64,000 nucleotides of DNA from CBDCTM01 sp965222005 (lineage in GTDB: Bacteria; Bacteroidota; Bacteroidia; Chitinophagales; Saprospiraceae), in the NCBI GenBank assembly GCA_965222005.1, contig OZ244935.1, forward strand, positions 1,922,001-1,986,000, in the 5' to 3' direction. The notes under the pieces are model-generated. The model did not search any database, was not told the DNA's origin, and worked only from the letters and a program-made list of their open reading frames with translations. Both the position numbers and the translations under genes were made by a program. Shown here in pieces: positions 36,398 to 45,746 of the stretch; the stretch's first letter is position 1, and the number at the start of each line of letters is the position of its first letter.

Positions 36398-36775
36398 ATG
36401 GGTTTTTTGGATCGATTTCGATCAAAAGGTACACTGAGGCCGGAGTGGCGGGAAATTACTGCGCCGGCTCATCTGGACGATATAGAAGCTGCTTCCTTTG
36501 ATCAGCCGGTGGTCATTTTCAAACACAGCACCAGCTGTGGTATCAGCGCAGGAGCTAAATACCGGCTGGAGGATGGCTGGCGATTTGATGAAAACTCATT
36601 TCAGTTTTATTATCTCGACTTGCTGGCACATCGCGCCATTTCCAACGCCATTGCTGAACGTTTTGGAGTTACCCACCAATCGCCGCAACTCATCGTGCTC
36701 AGCCAAGGCAAAGCCATCCACCACACCTCTCATCATCAGATCAGCCAGCAGTGGCTGGGCAATGCTACCTCCTAG
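36398..36775 (+). CDS. ytxJ: YtxJ-like bacillithiol-linked redox protein (DUF2847)
   Basis: 125 residues, thioredoxin-like fold, no signal peptide. FKHSTSCGIS with Cys47 is the conserved active-site motif, preceded by VVIF and followed by a YYLDLLAHRAIS helix, SPQLIVLSQG and IHHTSHHQIS. In organisms using bacillithiol, YtxJ is thought to be a monothiol de-bacillithiolase. Its presence suggests that this organism makes bacillithiol. It lies 34 bases after the hydrolase-OsmC gene and is likely co-transcribed. Confidence 0.9.
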   Translation: MGFLDRFRSKGTLRPEWREITAPAHLDDIEAASFDQPVVIFKHSTSCGISAGAKYRLEDGWRFDENSFQFYYLDLLAHRAISNAIAERFGVTHQSPQLIVLSQGKAIHHTSHHQISQQWLGNATS

Positions 36776-36955
36776 CTTAGCCGTAGGGATAGTCAGGCAG
36801 AGTATTTTTTTTTTCGCCTTACAGAATGCGGTAGTTTTATAGTATATTTACTGAAGTTGTCTAAAACCTGTTCACTTGTGTACTCGATATGGTTCGATAC
36901 CACACAGCAATTCTTAAACAACTTCACTGTCAAAGCTTGAAAAGTCGGATTGTTG

Positions 36956-39304
36956 ATGAGAATTCTAAAAAAAATACCACTCCTGTTATTTCATCTGTTT
37001 GTTCTTTCCTGCCTTCAGGCACAGCCTGATAGTGTGGCCTTGCGAATGGATCACTTTGATACAGATGATGTGTTGATCCGGCCTTCTGAAGCGTATGGTC
37101 AGAAGGTTGTGTCGGCCAGCCGATCACTGAAATCGGTGGAGGAATTGCCCTTTACTATTCACGTGATCACACAGGAGGAGATATTAAACAATGGCTACGT
37201 CACCCTGGTAGATGTGCTAAAATCTATTCCGGGCATACGCGTCAGCCAACCCGGCTCGGGCTTAGAAGGCGAGACTTTTTTGATGCGCGGTCTGCTGGGC
37301 AACAGCTACGCCAAGATACTCATCAACGACCAGCCGATCAAGCCTACCGGCACCCTGGGAATGCCTATTGGGGCTCAATTGCCTGTACGGCAGGCTGATC
37401 GCATTGAGATCATTTTTGGCCCGGCTGCGGCTGTGTATGGGGCCGATGCAGCAGCTGGCGTGATCAACATCATCACCAAAAATACAGATCGGCCGATTTT
37501 TACGCGGGCCGACCTGGGGCTGGGCACCAATACATATACTGATCTGAATGTATTGTTTGGTGGCAAGGTGGGGAAGGACAAACGCGTTTTGCATTTTACC
37601 TTTTATGGCAGCAATACCAATTTTAACAATCGGCGTACTAATTATGATCAGGACAATTTATACAACACCTTTCAATATGCTTCTGCATTTGGGGATACGT
37701 CCTATCTGGAAAGCCCCAGCAATTACAGAGGAACGCTTACTGAACCTACCATCAACAATCTGCCTCATTTGAGCCGGATGATCGGGATTGAATTAAAATA
37801 CCGTGCATTGCGCTTTTCATTCAATCGAATGCATCGGCGTGATCACAGTGCGATTGGTCTCAATCCTGTCGCAATATCCGCTAACAACCCGGCCAACTTT
37901 ATTGGCGAAGACATCACCAGGGCTACTTTTGGGATACAGAAGAACAAGAAAAATTTTGGTTTTAGTACTACCCTGTCTTATGTAGGCTACAACATGGATG
38001 CCCGCTCCTCTCAAACGTATGTACAAAATACCTTGTATCGCTTTTTTAACCAGGCCATATTCCAAAATGTATCCAATCCAATTGTAGCAGATTCCATAAA
38101 AAATTGGGTGCACAATCGTTATTTTTCAGATTCTCGTTACAGTTTGGGGAGCTCATTGGACCTTTACCTGGAGCAAATTTTTAACATCCACCCTTCGCCT
38201 TACTATGAATTGATCCTTGGCTTTAGTGCGCGTGCAAGCAGTATTTTACCCGTTACTTTTTACAACAGAGTACCCCTCCGGGTGGATCCTTTTGTTGATC
38301 TTAGTTCTCTGCCTGTTAAGGATTTCCCCATGCAACCTTTTAGCCAGGGTTCTTTTGGGGCAGGTGGTTTTTGTCAATTCTATCTCACCTTGAAAAACCT
38401 CAATTTCATTGCCGGACTGCGCTACGATATTGATGATTTTTACTCAGGCGCCTTCAATCCGCGTATAGCCGCACTGTATAAGCTGTCACAGAGTATTTCA
38501 TTGCGGGGCACTTATGCTACAGCCTTCCGGGCTCCAAGTCCTTTCTACGATGTCAACACCTTTTTCCTTCAACAGGATCAACTCGATACCCGCCTCCGTA
38601 CTCGCCAATGGGTAAACATACCCAAGCTCAACCCGGAGCAAACCTGGTCGTATGAAATCGGTACACGAATAAAAACCCAACCCAAAAGCAAGCTGTCGCT
38701 TTTTGCAGATGTGGCATTATTTTATACAAAGACCAAGGATTTGATCTCCTTCACCTTCGACCCCAACCTGGAGCTATTTGGCGGGGAGTTTGGTGCTACT
38801 ATTGGCTATTTCAATGGCCTAAACACAGCTGTTACGCTCTATGGTTTACAAAGCCAATTGCGGCTCGATGACCTGTGGCCGCGCTATTTGCTGCAGATCA
38901 AAGTCAATACGATGTTTTCACAGGGGGAAGAAATTCTTCCTTTCGATAATGGTAAACTAGATGACCTGCGGATGCAGCCCCGCTTTTTTGGGCAGGCGGA
39001 GGTGTCATTCCGGCCACGCAGCAAATTGTATTTAAGTTTCAAAAATAATGTGTCAGGCAAATGGTTGCGCCGTTCTACTGTAACGCAAAATCAGCAAAGC
39101 AACTTTTATACGGATGGTTATTACACCCTCGACTTGCTTACCCGTCTGGAATTGAGCAGGCATTTTCAGGTATATTTGAAGATCAATAACCTATTTGGGA
39201 AAGAGTATGGAGGTATCGGCGCTTCCGGTTTTATTGACGATTTGTTCTACAACCCCCAACCCCTTACTTCCTATATTTTTGGCTTGAGTTATAATTTGGA
39301 CTAA
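36956..39304 (+). CDS. TonB-dependent outer-membrane receptor
   Basis: 782 residues from the ATG at 36956 (two TTG codons extend the frame but are unlikely). Signal peptide MRILKKIPLLLFHLFVLSCLQA, plug domain with VEELPFTIHVITQEEIL, VDVLKSIPGIRV, MRGLLGN and FGPAAAVYGADAAAGVINI, then a large beta-barrel ending in an aromatic-containing strand (SYIFGLSYNLD). No carboxypeptidase-like or SusC-type N-terminal domain is present, so the class is like that of siderophore, cobalamin or colicin receptors. Stop TAA overlaps the ATG of the cyclase gene by one base, indicating translational coupling. Confidence 0.93.
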   Translation: MRILKKIPLLLFHLFVLSCLQAQPDSVALRMDHFDTDDVLIRPSEAYGQKVVSASRSLKSVEELPFTIHVITQEEILNNGYVTLVDVLKSIPGIRVSQPGSGLEGETFLMRGLLGNSYAKILINDQPIKPTGTLGMPIGAQLPVRQADRIEIIFGPAAAVYGADAAAGVINIITKNTDRPIFTRADLGLGTNTYTDLNVLFGGKVGKDKRVLHFTFYGSNTNFNNRRTNYDQDNLYNTFQYASAFGDTSYLESPSNYRGTLTEPTINNLPHLSRMIGIELKYRALRFSFNRMHRRDHSAIGLNPVAISANNPANFIGEDITRATFGIQKNKKNFGFSTTLSYVGYNMDARSSQTYVQNTLYRFFNQAIFQNVSNPIVADSIKNWVHNRYFSDSRYSLGSSLDLYLEQIFNIHPSPYYELILGFSARASSILPVTFYNRVPLRVDPFVDLSSLPVKDFPMQPFSQGSFGAGGFCQFYLTLKNLNFIAGLRYDIDDFYSGAFNPRIAALYKLSQSISLRGTYATAFRAPSPFYDVNTFFLQQDQLDTRLRTRQWVNIPKLNPEQTWSYEIGTRIKTQPKSKLSLFADVALFYTKTKDLISFTFDPNLELFGGEFGATIGYFNGLNTAVTLYGLQSQLRLDDLWPRYLLQIKVNTMFSQGEEILPFDNGKLDDLRMQPRFFGQAEVSFRPRSKLYLSFKNNVSGKWLRRSTVTQNQQSNFYTDGYYTLDLLTRLELSRHFQVYLKINNLFGKEYGGIGASGFIDDLFYNPQPLTSYIFGLSYNLD

Positions 39305-41742
39305 TGAACAGTAAGCAACTATATCATCCCTTTTTCTGGATGGGCTGCCTGCTTTGGTTTAGCAGTGACTTGCTCGCTCAAGCCCCCGTACAGCACGATC
39401 AGCATAGTGGAACGGATGTAATTGCCTACATCCAAACGGCTGATCAATTCCAGGAAGCTGATTCAGCTGCGCACTATCTGGGCAAAGCCATCAAGCTGTC
39501 GCGTAAGATCGGTTTTATGGAAGGCTTGGTGAGCGCTTTGTTAAAAAGAGCGGCTATTGATCAAAAGAGAAATCAGGCGAGTAGTGCTTTGTTGTATTGT
39601 CTGGAAGCTTTGAGCCATGCACAAAAAGAGCAAAACAGCAAAGCCGCTACCGAAGCACTTTTAATGATCGGAGATATATATTCCAAAGAAAATTTGCAGG
39701 GCAAAGCCCTGGAGTACTTCCAACAAGCTGCCCAAATTACTCCCGACGACCGATCGCTACAGCACCTTATCGGACAAACCTACGCCCGGCTCAATCAACC
39801 CGACAGCGCCATTCTGTATTACAATACCATCTATCAACATCACCGCTCGAATGGCAACCGGGCCGGTACCATCAGCCTATTGCAGGACTTGATTGATCTG
39901 TATAACCGACAGGCCAATTACAGGAAATCGCTGGACGCTAATTTCGAGATTCTCGAACTGCTTGGCCAAAACTCGAAGGAGGAGCAGTTGGCCATTATTC
40001 ACAACAACATCGGTTACAACTACAATTTTTTGGATCAGTACGATCAGGCAATTGAGCATTTTCAGTTGTCTGCCGACTATTGCAAAGATCAGCCTTTTGT
40101 CGATCTGGCAGCTCTCTACACCAATTTGGCAGTGGCCTATCACAATAAGGGAAATACCGAAAAAGCCGTCAAGTTTTTGCAAATCGCTAAACGCCACCTT
40201 CCTAAGGATCAAAAAGCGGAGGCTTGCCGCATTGACAATCTCATCAGCGTCATTCACCTCAATGACGGCAACCTCTACGACGCTCTTCGATATAATGAAC
40301 TGGCTGTTGAAAATGGTGAAGCCAACCACCTTCACAGGCCACTTAGCAAAGCTTATGAACAGGGCGCATTGATTTATCAACAATTTTATGACTATGAGTT
40401 GGCGCTCGATTATTACCAACGCTTTCTCGACCTGAGAGACTCCTTTCGCTTGGAAGAGCGCCTCCGGCAGCAGGAATTATTGCAGCAACAGTATCTGCTG
40501 GAGCGCACTGAAAAAGAAATCAAATTGCTCCTGATCGATCAGGATTTGCAAAAACTCACCATTAATCAGCTTGAGCTTGAAAAGGCAAAACTAAAGCTGG
40601 AATCTGACAACTTGCGGCTCGAAACCCAGACCCGCGAAGATGAGTTGGCGCTGCTGCGCCGACAGCAGGAGGTAGAGCAGGCAAATTTGCTCAACAAGGA
40701 GTTGGAAGCGGAACGCACCCGGCAAGAACTCAATCTGGCAGAGCAACGCCTGCTGGCCGAGCAGCAAAATAGACAGATACTCAACTTACAACGACTTGAA
40801 GAACAAAAAGAGTTGGAGTTGGCCAATCAGCGATTGACTTTGGCAGAAAAAGAAAAGGAAGAGTTGGAAAACGCCCAGAAAATCCAGCTCCTCGAAACCG
40901 AAAAAATGAGCCAGCAAATGGAGATAGAGCGGCAGGAAGCTTTCCGCAACCTCACTTATTGGCTTATGAGCTTACTTTCGCTCATCCTGCTCATGATTTT
41001 GTCAGGCTTGCTTTACTTCCGCCGGGCAAATAAAAAACTGTCAGAGCAAAATGTACAAATAGAATCGCAAAAAGAGGAAATTGAGTTGGAGCGCAACAAA
41101 TCTGAGCAACTCCTCCTCAACATTTTGCCGGAACAAACAGCCAATGAACTAAAGGCTCGTGGTGTAGCTACTCCTAAAAAATACGAACAGGTTACGGTCA
41201 TGTTTACTGATTTTAGTGGCTTTACCCGAATTTCGGCAGATATGCCACCTGACGTATTGATCGAAGAGCTCAATTTTTGCTTCAAAACTTTTGATGAAAT
41301 TGCAGAGCGCCACCAGCTCGAAAAAATCAAGACCATCGGCGATTCCTACATGTGCGCCGGCGGCATCCCCTCACCCAATCAAACCAATGCTGAAGATGCC
41401 GTCAGAGCGGCACTGGAGATGTGTGCTTTTATGCAACAGCGCTATGTGGAGATGATACAGCAAGGCCACCCTTATTGGCATATGCGGGTGGGAATTCACA
41501 CCGGGCAAGTAATTGCAGGCGTGGTAGGCATCAAGAAATTCATCTACGATATTTGGGGCGATACGGTCAACACGGCCAGCCGACTGGAGCGGGCCTGCCT
41601 GGATAATAAGATCAACATATCCGGCGAAACCTATGCTTTGATCAAGGATCAGTTTGAGTGTACCTATCGAGGCGAGGTGGATGTGAAAAATAAAGGATTG
41701 ATCAAAATGTATTTTGTGGAGCAGAATGGAAGGGAGGTATAA
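39304..41742 (+). CDS. TPR membrane-bound class III adenylate cyclase
   Basis: 812 residues. An N-terminal signal sequence, six or so TPR-like helical repeats (about 40-390), a long coiled coil rich in Glu/Gln/Leu (about 395-540), one membrane span (about 548-571) and a C-terminal cyclase domain (about 620-805). Metal-binding Asp636 and Asp680, substrate Lys676 (KTIGDSYM) and Asp753 (IWGD), and transition-state Asn756 and Arg760 are present; the Lys/Asp pair indicates ATP. The TPR part would lie in the periplasm and the catalytic part in the cytoplasm. The gene overlaps the TonB-receptor stop, so receptor and cyclase may be one signalling unit. Confidence 0.92.
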   Translation: MNSKQLYHPFFWMGCLLWFSSDLLAQAPVQHDQHSGTDVIAYIQTADQFQEADSAAHYLGKAIKLSRKIGFMEGLVSALLKRAAIDQKRNQASSALLYCLEALSHAQKEQNSKAATEALLMIGDIYSKENLQGKALEYFQQAAQITPDDRSLQHLIGQTYARLNQPDSAILYYNTIYQHHRSNGNRAGTISLLQDLIDLYNRQANYRKSLDANFEILELLGQNSKEEQLAIIHNNIGYNYNFLDQYDQAIEHFQLSADYCKDQPFVDLAALYTNLAVAYHNKGNTEKAVKFLQIAKRHLPKDQKAEACRIDNLISVIHLNDGNLYDALRYNELAVENGEANHLHRPLSKAYEQGALIYQQFYDYELALDYYQRFLDLRDSFRLEERLRQQELLQQQYLLERTEKEIKLLLIDQDLQKLTINQLELEKAKLKLESDNLRLETQTREDELALLRRQQEVEQANLLNKELEAERTRQELNLAEQRLLAEQQNRQILNLQRLEEQKELELANQRLTLAEKEKEELENAQKIQLLETEKMSQQMEIERQEAFRNLTYWLMSLLSLILLMILSGLLYFRRANKKLSEQNVQIESQKEEIELERNKSEQLLLNILPEQTANELKARGVATPKKYEQVTVMFTDFSGFTRISADMPPDVLIEELNFCFKTFDEIAERHQLEKIKTIGDSYMCAGGIPSPNQTNAEDAVRAALEMCAFMQQRYVEMIQQGHPYWHMRVGIHTGQVIAGVVGIKKFIYDIWGDTVNTASRLERACLDNKINISGETYALIKDQFECTYRGEVDVKNKGLIKMYFVEQNGREV

Positions 41743-41748
41743 CAAGCT

Positions 41749-42276
41749 CTAACTTCTATCTGGTCGTTTATTCAGTCGCTCCTTCGATTTGCCTGGCGCA
41801 TTCTCTCCGCTGCCCGGCCCAAAGATCAGCTCAGTACTGGAATAGGTAGTACCAAAAGTTTGAGAAAGACTGACCACTTGCTGCAGTGCATCTTTCAGCT
41901 GTGCCTTGCCGAGTTCCTTGAGCGGATGCGTAAACACACTCACCACATAGCCTTCGTAGAGTGCATATTTGGCATCGAGCGCAGAGTGAAAATTGGCTGC
42001 CAGCATATTGCGAAGTTGCTGTTTTTTCAGTTGATCTTCCTCTATGATAGGTGTAAAAATGCGCATCCGATTGTTCGTCTCATCCGTCAGCACCAGCAAA
42101 AAATGCTCTTTGAAAACGAGCTGCCACATGCCCGACTCGCCCTTCACCTCCTCACAGCTTATCTTCAAAATCTTTTCCAGTTGCTCATTGTCCATCTTTT
42201 GGCCAAAAGCCGGAACGGAAAAACACGATACAAGTAGCAGCAAAGTAAATGGGAAAAGAGTGGTCTGTCGATTCAT
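41749..42276 (-). CDS. Secreted protein, YbjN-like
   Basis: 175 residues from the ATG at 42276, which gives a signal peptide (MNRQTTLFPFTLLLLVSCFSVPAFG split at Ala); a start 8 codons earlier exists. After it, WQLVFKEHFLLVLTDE, RMRIFTPIIEED and LLAANFHSALDAKYALYEGY resemble YbjN / type III-chaperone-like folds. The C-terminal 20 residues are basic and polar. It converges on the cyclase gene (6 bases between stops). Function unknown. Confidence 0.65.
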   Translation of the reverse strand: MNRQTTLFPFTLLLLVSCFSVPAFGQKMDNEQLEKILKISCEEVKGESGMWQLVFKEHFLLVLTDETNNRMRIFTPIIEEDQLKKQQLRNMLAANFHSALDAKYALYEGYVVSVFTHPLKELGKAQLKDALQQVVSLSQTFGTTYSSTELIFGPGSGENAPGKSKERLNKRPDRS

Positions 42277-42339
42277 GGCATCTAATCTATTCCTCAGCAA
42301 GGTAAGCCAAATCTATTAAAAGGGCAATCTGTAAAAAGG

Positions 42340-42387
42340 AAAAGGAGTAGCAACGGACGGTTTTCAAACCTCAATGCTACTCCTTTT
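42340..42387 (-). terminator. Terminator downstream of the 42473 lipoprotein gene
   Basis: A perfect 13-bp stem AAAAGGAGTAGCA/TGCTACTCCTTTT with a 22-base loop lies 86 bases after the minus-strand stop at 42473. The minus-strand T-run is interrupted by CC. Confidence 0.6.
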
Positions 42388-42472
42388 AACTAGGATAATC
42401 TGCAAGTATTTACAGCCTTATAACATACCTAAAGTCAATTTTATTGTACAATCCATCAAAATTCCAAACTCA

Positions 42473-43411
42473 CTATTTGGGCTTTCTGATCCATTTCAAA
42501 ATATCCTGAACTGACTTTGAGGATACATCTTCAGGCAGATCGACCATCTCCCGTTTTTGTAGATCAATGGCAATGTGACCAGCTCCTTTTTCTCTAAGTA
42601 CAATAAACCGATTATTGGCAGCTTTTTTACCTACCCTGGGGATAATGGTCCGGGGCGTATCAAACAATTGTTTAAGCACAAGATGTCTCTCGTTATTATC
42701 ATAATAGGCCAATACTGCCTGGAAGGTTCCGTCGCTATTGCCGATTGCAAACAAACTCGTCTCATCTTGCCCGGACTCAGCTAAAGGTAGCAATGCTCTG
42801 GGGTTTTGCTTATCAGATACATCGAAAGCATAAGCTCCCAAATCTACAGCATAACCAAATACCACATTGCCGATTGCTTCCATTTCTCCAGGCATGCCCG
42901 ATTGTGCGTCAGCATATTCCCTTTCCTCGAGATACTGTGGCACAAGGCGGGGCATCATTTTCGCTGCTTCCATATGATAGCAAAAGACATATTCATAGCC
43001 CGGAAGGCAAAGCACCCGGCTGGTGGTATTATAGCTTTTCTTGGAAATGTAATAGGTGAAATCGGGGCTTCTATTTACAGGCATAGTAAAGCGATGGAGT
43101 AGCTTGCAATCATCCGTTTGATAAGCTTCCACAATACGATAACTGTCGCCAAGATCAGAGTCGGCCGTGCTGCTGTCAGCCACTACTACCAACCAGAGCT
43201 TCTCCTGGGGCAAAAACAGTTCATTGTCATCCCTCTTTTTGGATGTTGTGGTGCAAGTATTGACAGCTTTTGGTGGTATCTGATGGGGCTTTGATTCGGT
43301 GGACTTATCCATAGGAGGATGTTGTGTATCGCTATTGGCAGCTGGCTCTTCACAAGCCGGGCCAAAAATACAATAGCCAAATATCAAACAAAAAAACAGG
43401 TATTTTTTCAT
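42473..43411 (-). CDS. Putative lipoprotein of unknown function
   Basis: 312 residues. Hydrophobic N-terminus ending in IFGPACEE, a lipobox-like site with Cys at about 20, followed by a low-complexity linker (Pro/Ser/Lys). The rest has beta-propeller-like alternations (LWLVVVADSS, YVFCYHMEAAKM, HIAIDLQKREMVDLP) but no family I recognise. Neighbours at 43498 and 44460 are also minus-strand exported proteins. Confidence 0.65.
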   Translation of the reverse strand: MKKYLFFCLIFGYCIFGPACEEPAANSDTQHPPMDKSTESKPHQIPPKAVNTCTTTSKKRDDNELFLPQEKLWLVVVADSSTADSDLGDSYRIVEAYQTDDCKLLHRFTMPVNRSPDFTYYISKKSYNTTSRVLCLPGYEYVFCYHMEAAKMMPRLVPQYLEEREYADAQSGMPGEMEAIGNVVFGYAVDLGAYAFDVSDKQNPRALLPLAESGQDETSLFAIGNSDGTFQAVLAYYDNNERHLVLKQLFDTPRTIIPRVGKKAANNRFIVLREKGAGHIAIDLQKREMVDLPEDVSSKSVQDILKWIRKPK

Positions 43412-43497
43412 GCACTACGAATTTGGAAGTTGAAATTACACAAAGAAGTTGTTTAAAAACTACTCGCTTGATTCCAAAATGCCTTTTTGAGCAATTT

Positions 43498-44436
43498 TCA
43501 AGGGCCGATCTGTTTTCTCGCTTTAAAAAATCGTTTCTTAATCCGTACACGCTTAGCCTTTTGGCGGATGAAAGCAGTACGTTCTGAGGCAACATATAAA
43601 TGCCGATCATCAAGAAAATCAATGCTTTCAAACTGTGTAGCAATTATAAAAGAAGGCGCTCGCTGCTTGAAAATTTTGATGCTTGACAAAGGTTGCGAGG
43701 GAGCAGCGGGCAGCAAAAAAATGCTCGCTGCCGACCAGGGGAACAGCCCCAGCAAACGCCTATATCGATAGGCCAGCAATGCTACCGTTTGCCCATCGGG
43801 GCCAATCGCAGCGGCAGTCACCACCCTGTTTTTTAAGAAAAAGCTATCGCGCAGCACAGCTGTTTGGTTCCCCGCTCTGGCTGGCAAAATGTAATGTTTA
43901 CTATAAAAACTCCCGCCATCGAGGGTGTTTTTGCTAAACAAATGTAGCTCGCCTTCATGCCAGCACATGGCCTCCATGTCAAAGTTGCGCAAAGCAGGCG
44001 CCGGTGGAAAGGTATGCTGATCAGGGTAGTCGAAGAGAATAGAATCGAGCTTTCCCGTTGTTGGACTAAAGATATAAATGCGCAGATCTTTCCGCTTGTT
44101 TAGGTTATTTCCAAAATCGCCGATGAAGATATTGCCCTGATCGTCGGCCGTGAGTTCTTCCCAGTCGCGGTTGAGCGCAGCAGGCAGGGAGCGACTAGCC
44201 AGCAACTTGCCTCGGGCATTGGTGAGATGCAATTCAGCAGGCCAACCGCCATCATTGTGCCACCAAAGGCTATCTTTCGATTGCAAATAGAGGCCCGAAA
44301 CCTCCTCCAATTCAGCCGGCAGGCCAAAATGGCAGGGATAGGGATTGGAAGCACAGGATGACCATAGGAGCCCCCCCGACAGCAGATGGATCAGATACCG
44401 GTAGAAAACCCAGCGAAAAAGAATAGTTGCCTTCAT
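43498..44436 (-). CDS. Putative lipoprotein, beta-propeller (esterase/phytase-like)
   Basis: 312 residues. A hydrophobic start leads to LLWSSCASN, a likely lipidation Cys. LEEVSGLYLQSKDSLWWHND, DWEELTADDQGNIFIGDFGN and NFDMEAMCWHEGELHLFSKN match a Bacteroidota family of secreted propellers near the SdiA-regulated/phytase-like folds. The basic C-terminus is unusual. It lies 86 bases upstream of the 42473 gene on the same strand. Confidence 0.7.
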   Translation of the reverse strand: MKATILFRWVFYRYLIHLLSGGLLWSSCASNPYPCHFGLPAELEEVSGLYLQSKDSLWWHNDGGWPAELHLTNARGKLLASRSLPAALNRDWEELTADDQGNIFIGDFGNNLNKRKDLRIYIFSPTTGKLDSILFDYPDQHTFPPAPALRNFDMEAMCWHEGELHLFSKNTLDGGSFYSKHYILPARAGNQTAVLRDSFFLKNRVVTAAAIGPDGQTVALLAYRYRRLLGLFPWSAASIFLLPAAPSQPLSSIKIFKQRAPSFIIATQFESIDFLDDRHLYVASERTAFIRQKAKRVRIKKRFFKARKQIGP

Positions 44437-44459
44437 TGCACCGGCAATATAGCAAATGC

Positions 44460-45542
44460 TTACTTCTTGAGCTTCAGCCTCGTTTCAAAGGCATAGAGAT
44501 CAATGACTACCTCATCATACAATTCGCCAACGATGGTGCCATTTTCATAGGCCAGCTGCCGGTCGGGCCGGGTGCTGGAGGCAGTGCGGTGCAGGCTGAG
44601 GTCACGGCCATTGAGAAGGATTTGCCCGCCAGCTATTTTGTAAACACCGCTGACCACCAGCAATTCGTATTCAGGATAAGCAATCGGCTTGAAAATATTC
44701 AGTCGGAAAGATTTGGGCCGCAGCTCCAGTGTAGCCTGTGGTTCGCCCAGGTTGCTATAGGTACCGAATATCTTTGCCATACGTCGGTCAGTGCCTCCCT
44801 TCTTTCTGCTACCCTCTTTATGCGGGTTGCCAACCGGGGGCTGTCGAATTTCAGCATACAATGCTCTAACATCGGCCGAGGTGATGGCGGTATCAAATAC
44901 TTTCAGTTCATCCAGGCTCCCTTTCAGCCTGGCCGTACCATCGCGCCCAATGCAGGGGCTATTATTGATAGCAAAATCAGCCGCATCGTCAATAAAAATA
45001 CTTTTGGCCGATTGGTTTTTATCGGCCAATCGGCCATCTGCATACAACTGCACCTCGTTGCCAAAGCGTACATATACATAGTGGTGCCAACGATGGTCGG
45101 GGATCATCGCACTTACATTGCAGCGTACATATGGGCGTTCGCGTTCGTACAGCTCGATGGACATTCGATCGCTCACCCGTATATCGAACATGCGGATGCC
45201 TTTGCAGAGCCTGCGTTTACCCATCAAGCTCCTGGTATGCCGGAGGTCATCCGACCGGAACCAAAAGCTGAGGCTAAAGTTTCGTCGGCCGCGCAAAGCC
45301 TGATTGGTACGGCCCGTAAAAATGAGGGGCCCATCATCGCCCCTGAAACGAAGGGCATCCCCCCTTACTCCCGGCACTTCTTTGGGCATATCATACGCAA
45401 GTACTTCTTCAAAGGGATCGGACACATTGTTCAGTTCGCCGTTTCGAAAGGAATAATGTGCCACCAGATGGCTGTCCGGTTGAGCAAAGGATTGAAAGGA
45501 ATATAAAGAGGACAGTAAGAGTAGAAGGTAATACGTTTTCAT
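44460..45542 (-). CDS. Secreted LamG/concanavalin-like protein
   Basis: 360 residues with signal peptide MKTYYLLLLLSSLYSFQSFA. LVAHYSFRNGELNNVS, FSLSFWFRSDD, WHHYVYVRFGNEVQLYADG and GSLDELKVFDTAITSADVRALY are the successive strands of a LamG jelly-roll (about 25-230). A second part (about 245-360) has beta-rich sequence without a clear family. No T9SS tail is seen. LamG domains bind glycans or proteins at the cell surface. A long antisense frame over this gene is a shadow. Confidence 0.82.
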   Translation of the reverse strand: MKTYYLLLLLSSLYSFQSFAQPDSHLVAHYSFRNGELNNVSDPFEEVLAYDMPKEVPGVRGDALRFRGDDGPLIFTGRTNQALRGRRNFSLSFWFRSDDLRHTRSLMGKRRLCKGIRMFDIRVSDRMSIELYERERPYVRCNVSAMIPDHRWHHYVYVRFGNEVQLYADGRLADKNQSAKSIFIDDAADFAINNSPCIGRDGTARLKGSLDELKVFDTAITSADVRALYAEIRQPPVGNPHKEGSRKKGGTDRRMAKIFGTYSNLGEPQATLELRPKSFRLNIFKPIAYPEYELLVVSGVYKIAGGQILLNGRDLSLHRTASSTRPDRQLAYENGTIVGELYDEVVIDLYAFETRLKLKK

Positions 45543-45675
45543 AGCTAAACTTATAGGTGACTAATGATAAGGCCAATTTACTACGCAAGCAGTAGTAAAA
45601 CCCTTAGCAACAGTTTAAAACCAGCCCGGCAAATGTTAAATTTTCCTTAATAAAATCATAACTACCCAATCAGGA

Positions 45676-45725
45676 TTTGTTTTTACGAAATCTTTCGTAT
45701 ATACTTGCTTACGAAATCTTTCGTA
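45676..45725 (+). promoter_or_regulatory. blaI promoter with twin BlaI-type operators
   Basis: Promoter TTTG (45676-45679), 20 bases, TATACTTG (45700-45707). The identical 16-mer TACGAAATCTTTCGTA occurs at 45684-45699 (between the two promoter boxes) and 45710-45725 (just downstream of the -7 box, about the start point), 26 bases apart. Each has arms TACGAAA/TTTCGTA. This layout fits autorepression by the BlaI-type repressor encoded at 45747. Confidence 0.8.
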
Positions 45726-45746
45726 GAAATATATTGTATCCATATT

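Noticed and set aside
44427..45506. A 359-codon plus-strand frame over the LamG gene
   Set aside because: It is antisense to a gene with signal peptide and recognisable LamG strands; its own product has no signal or domain.
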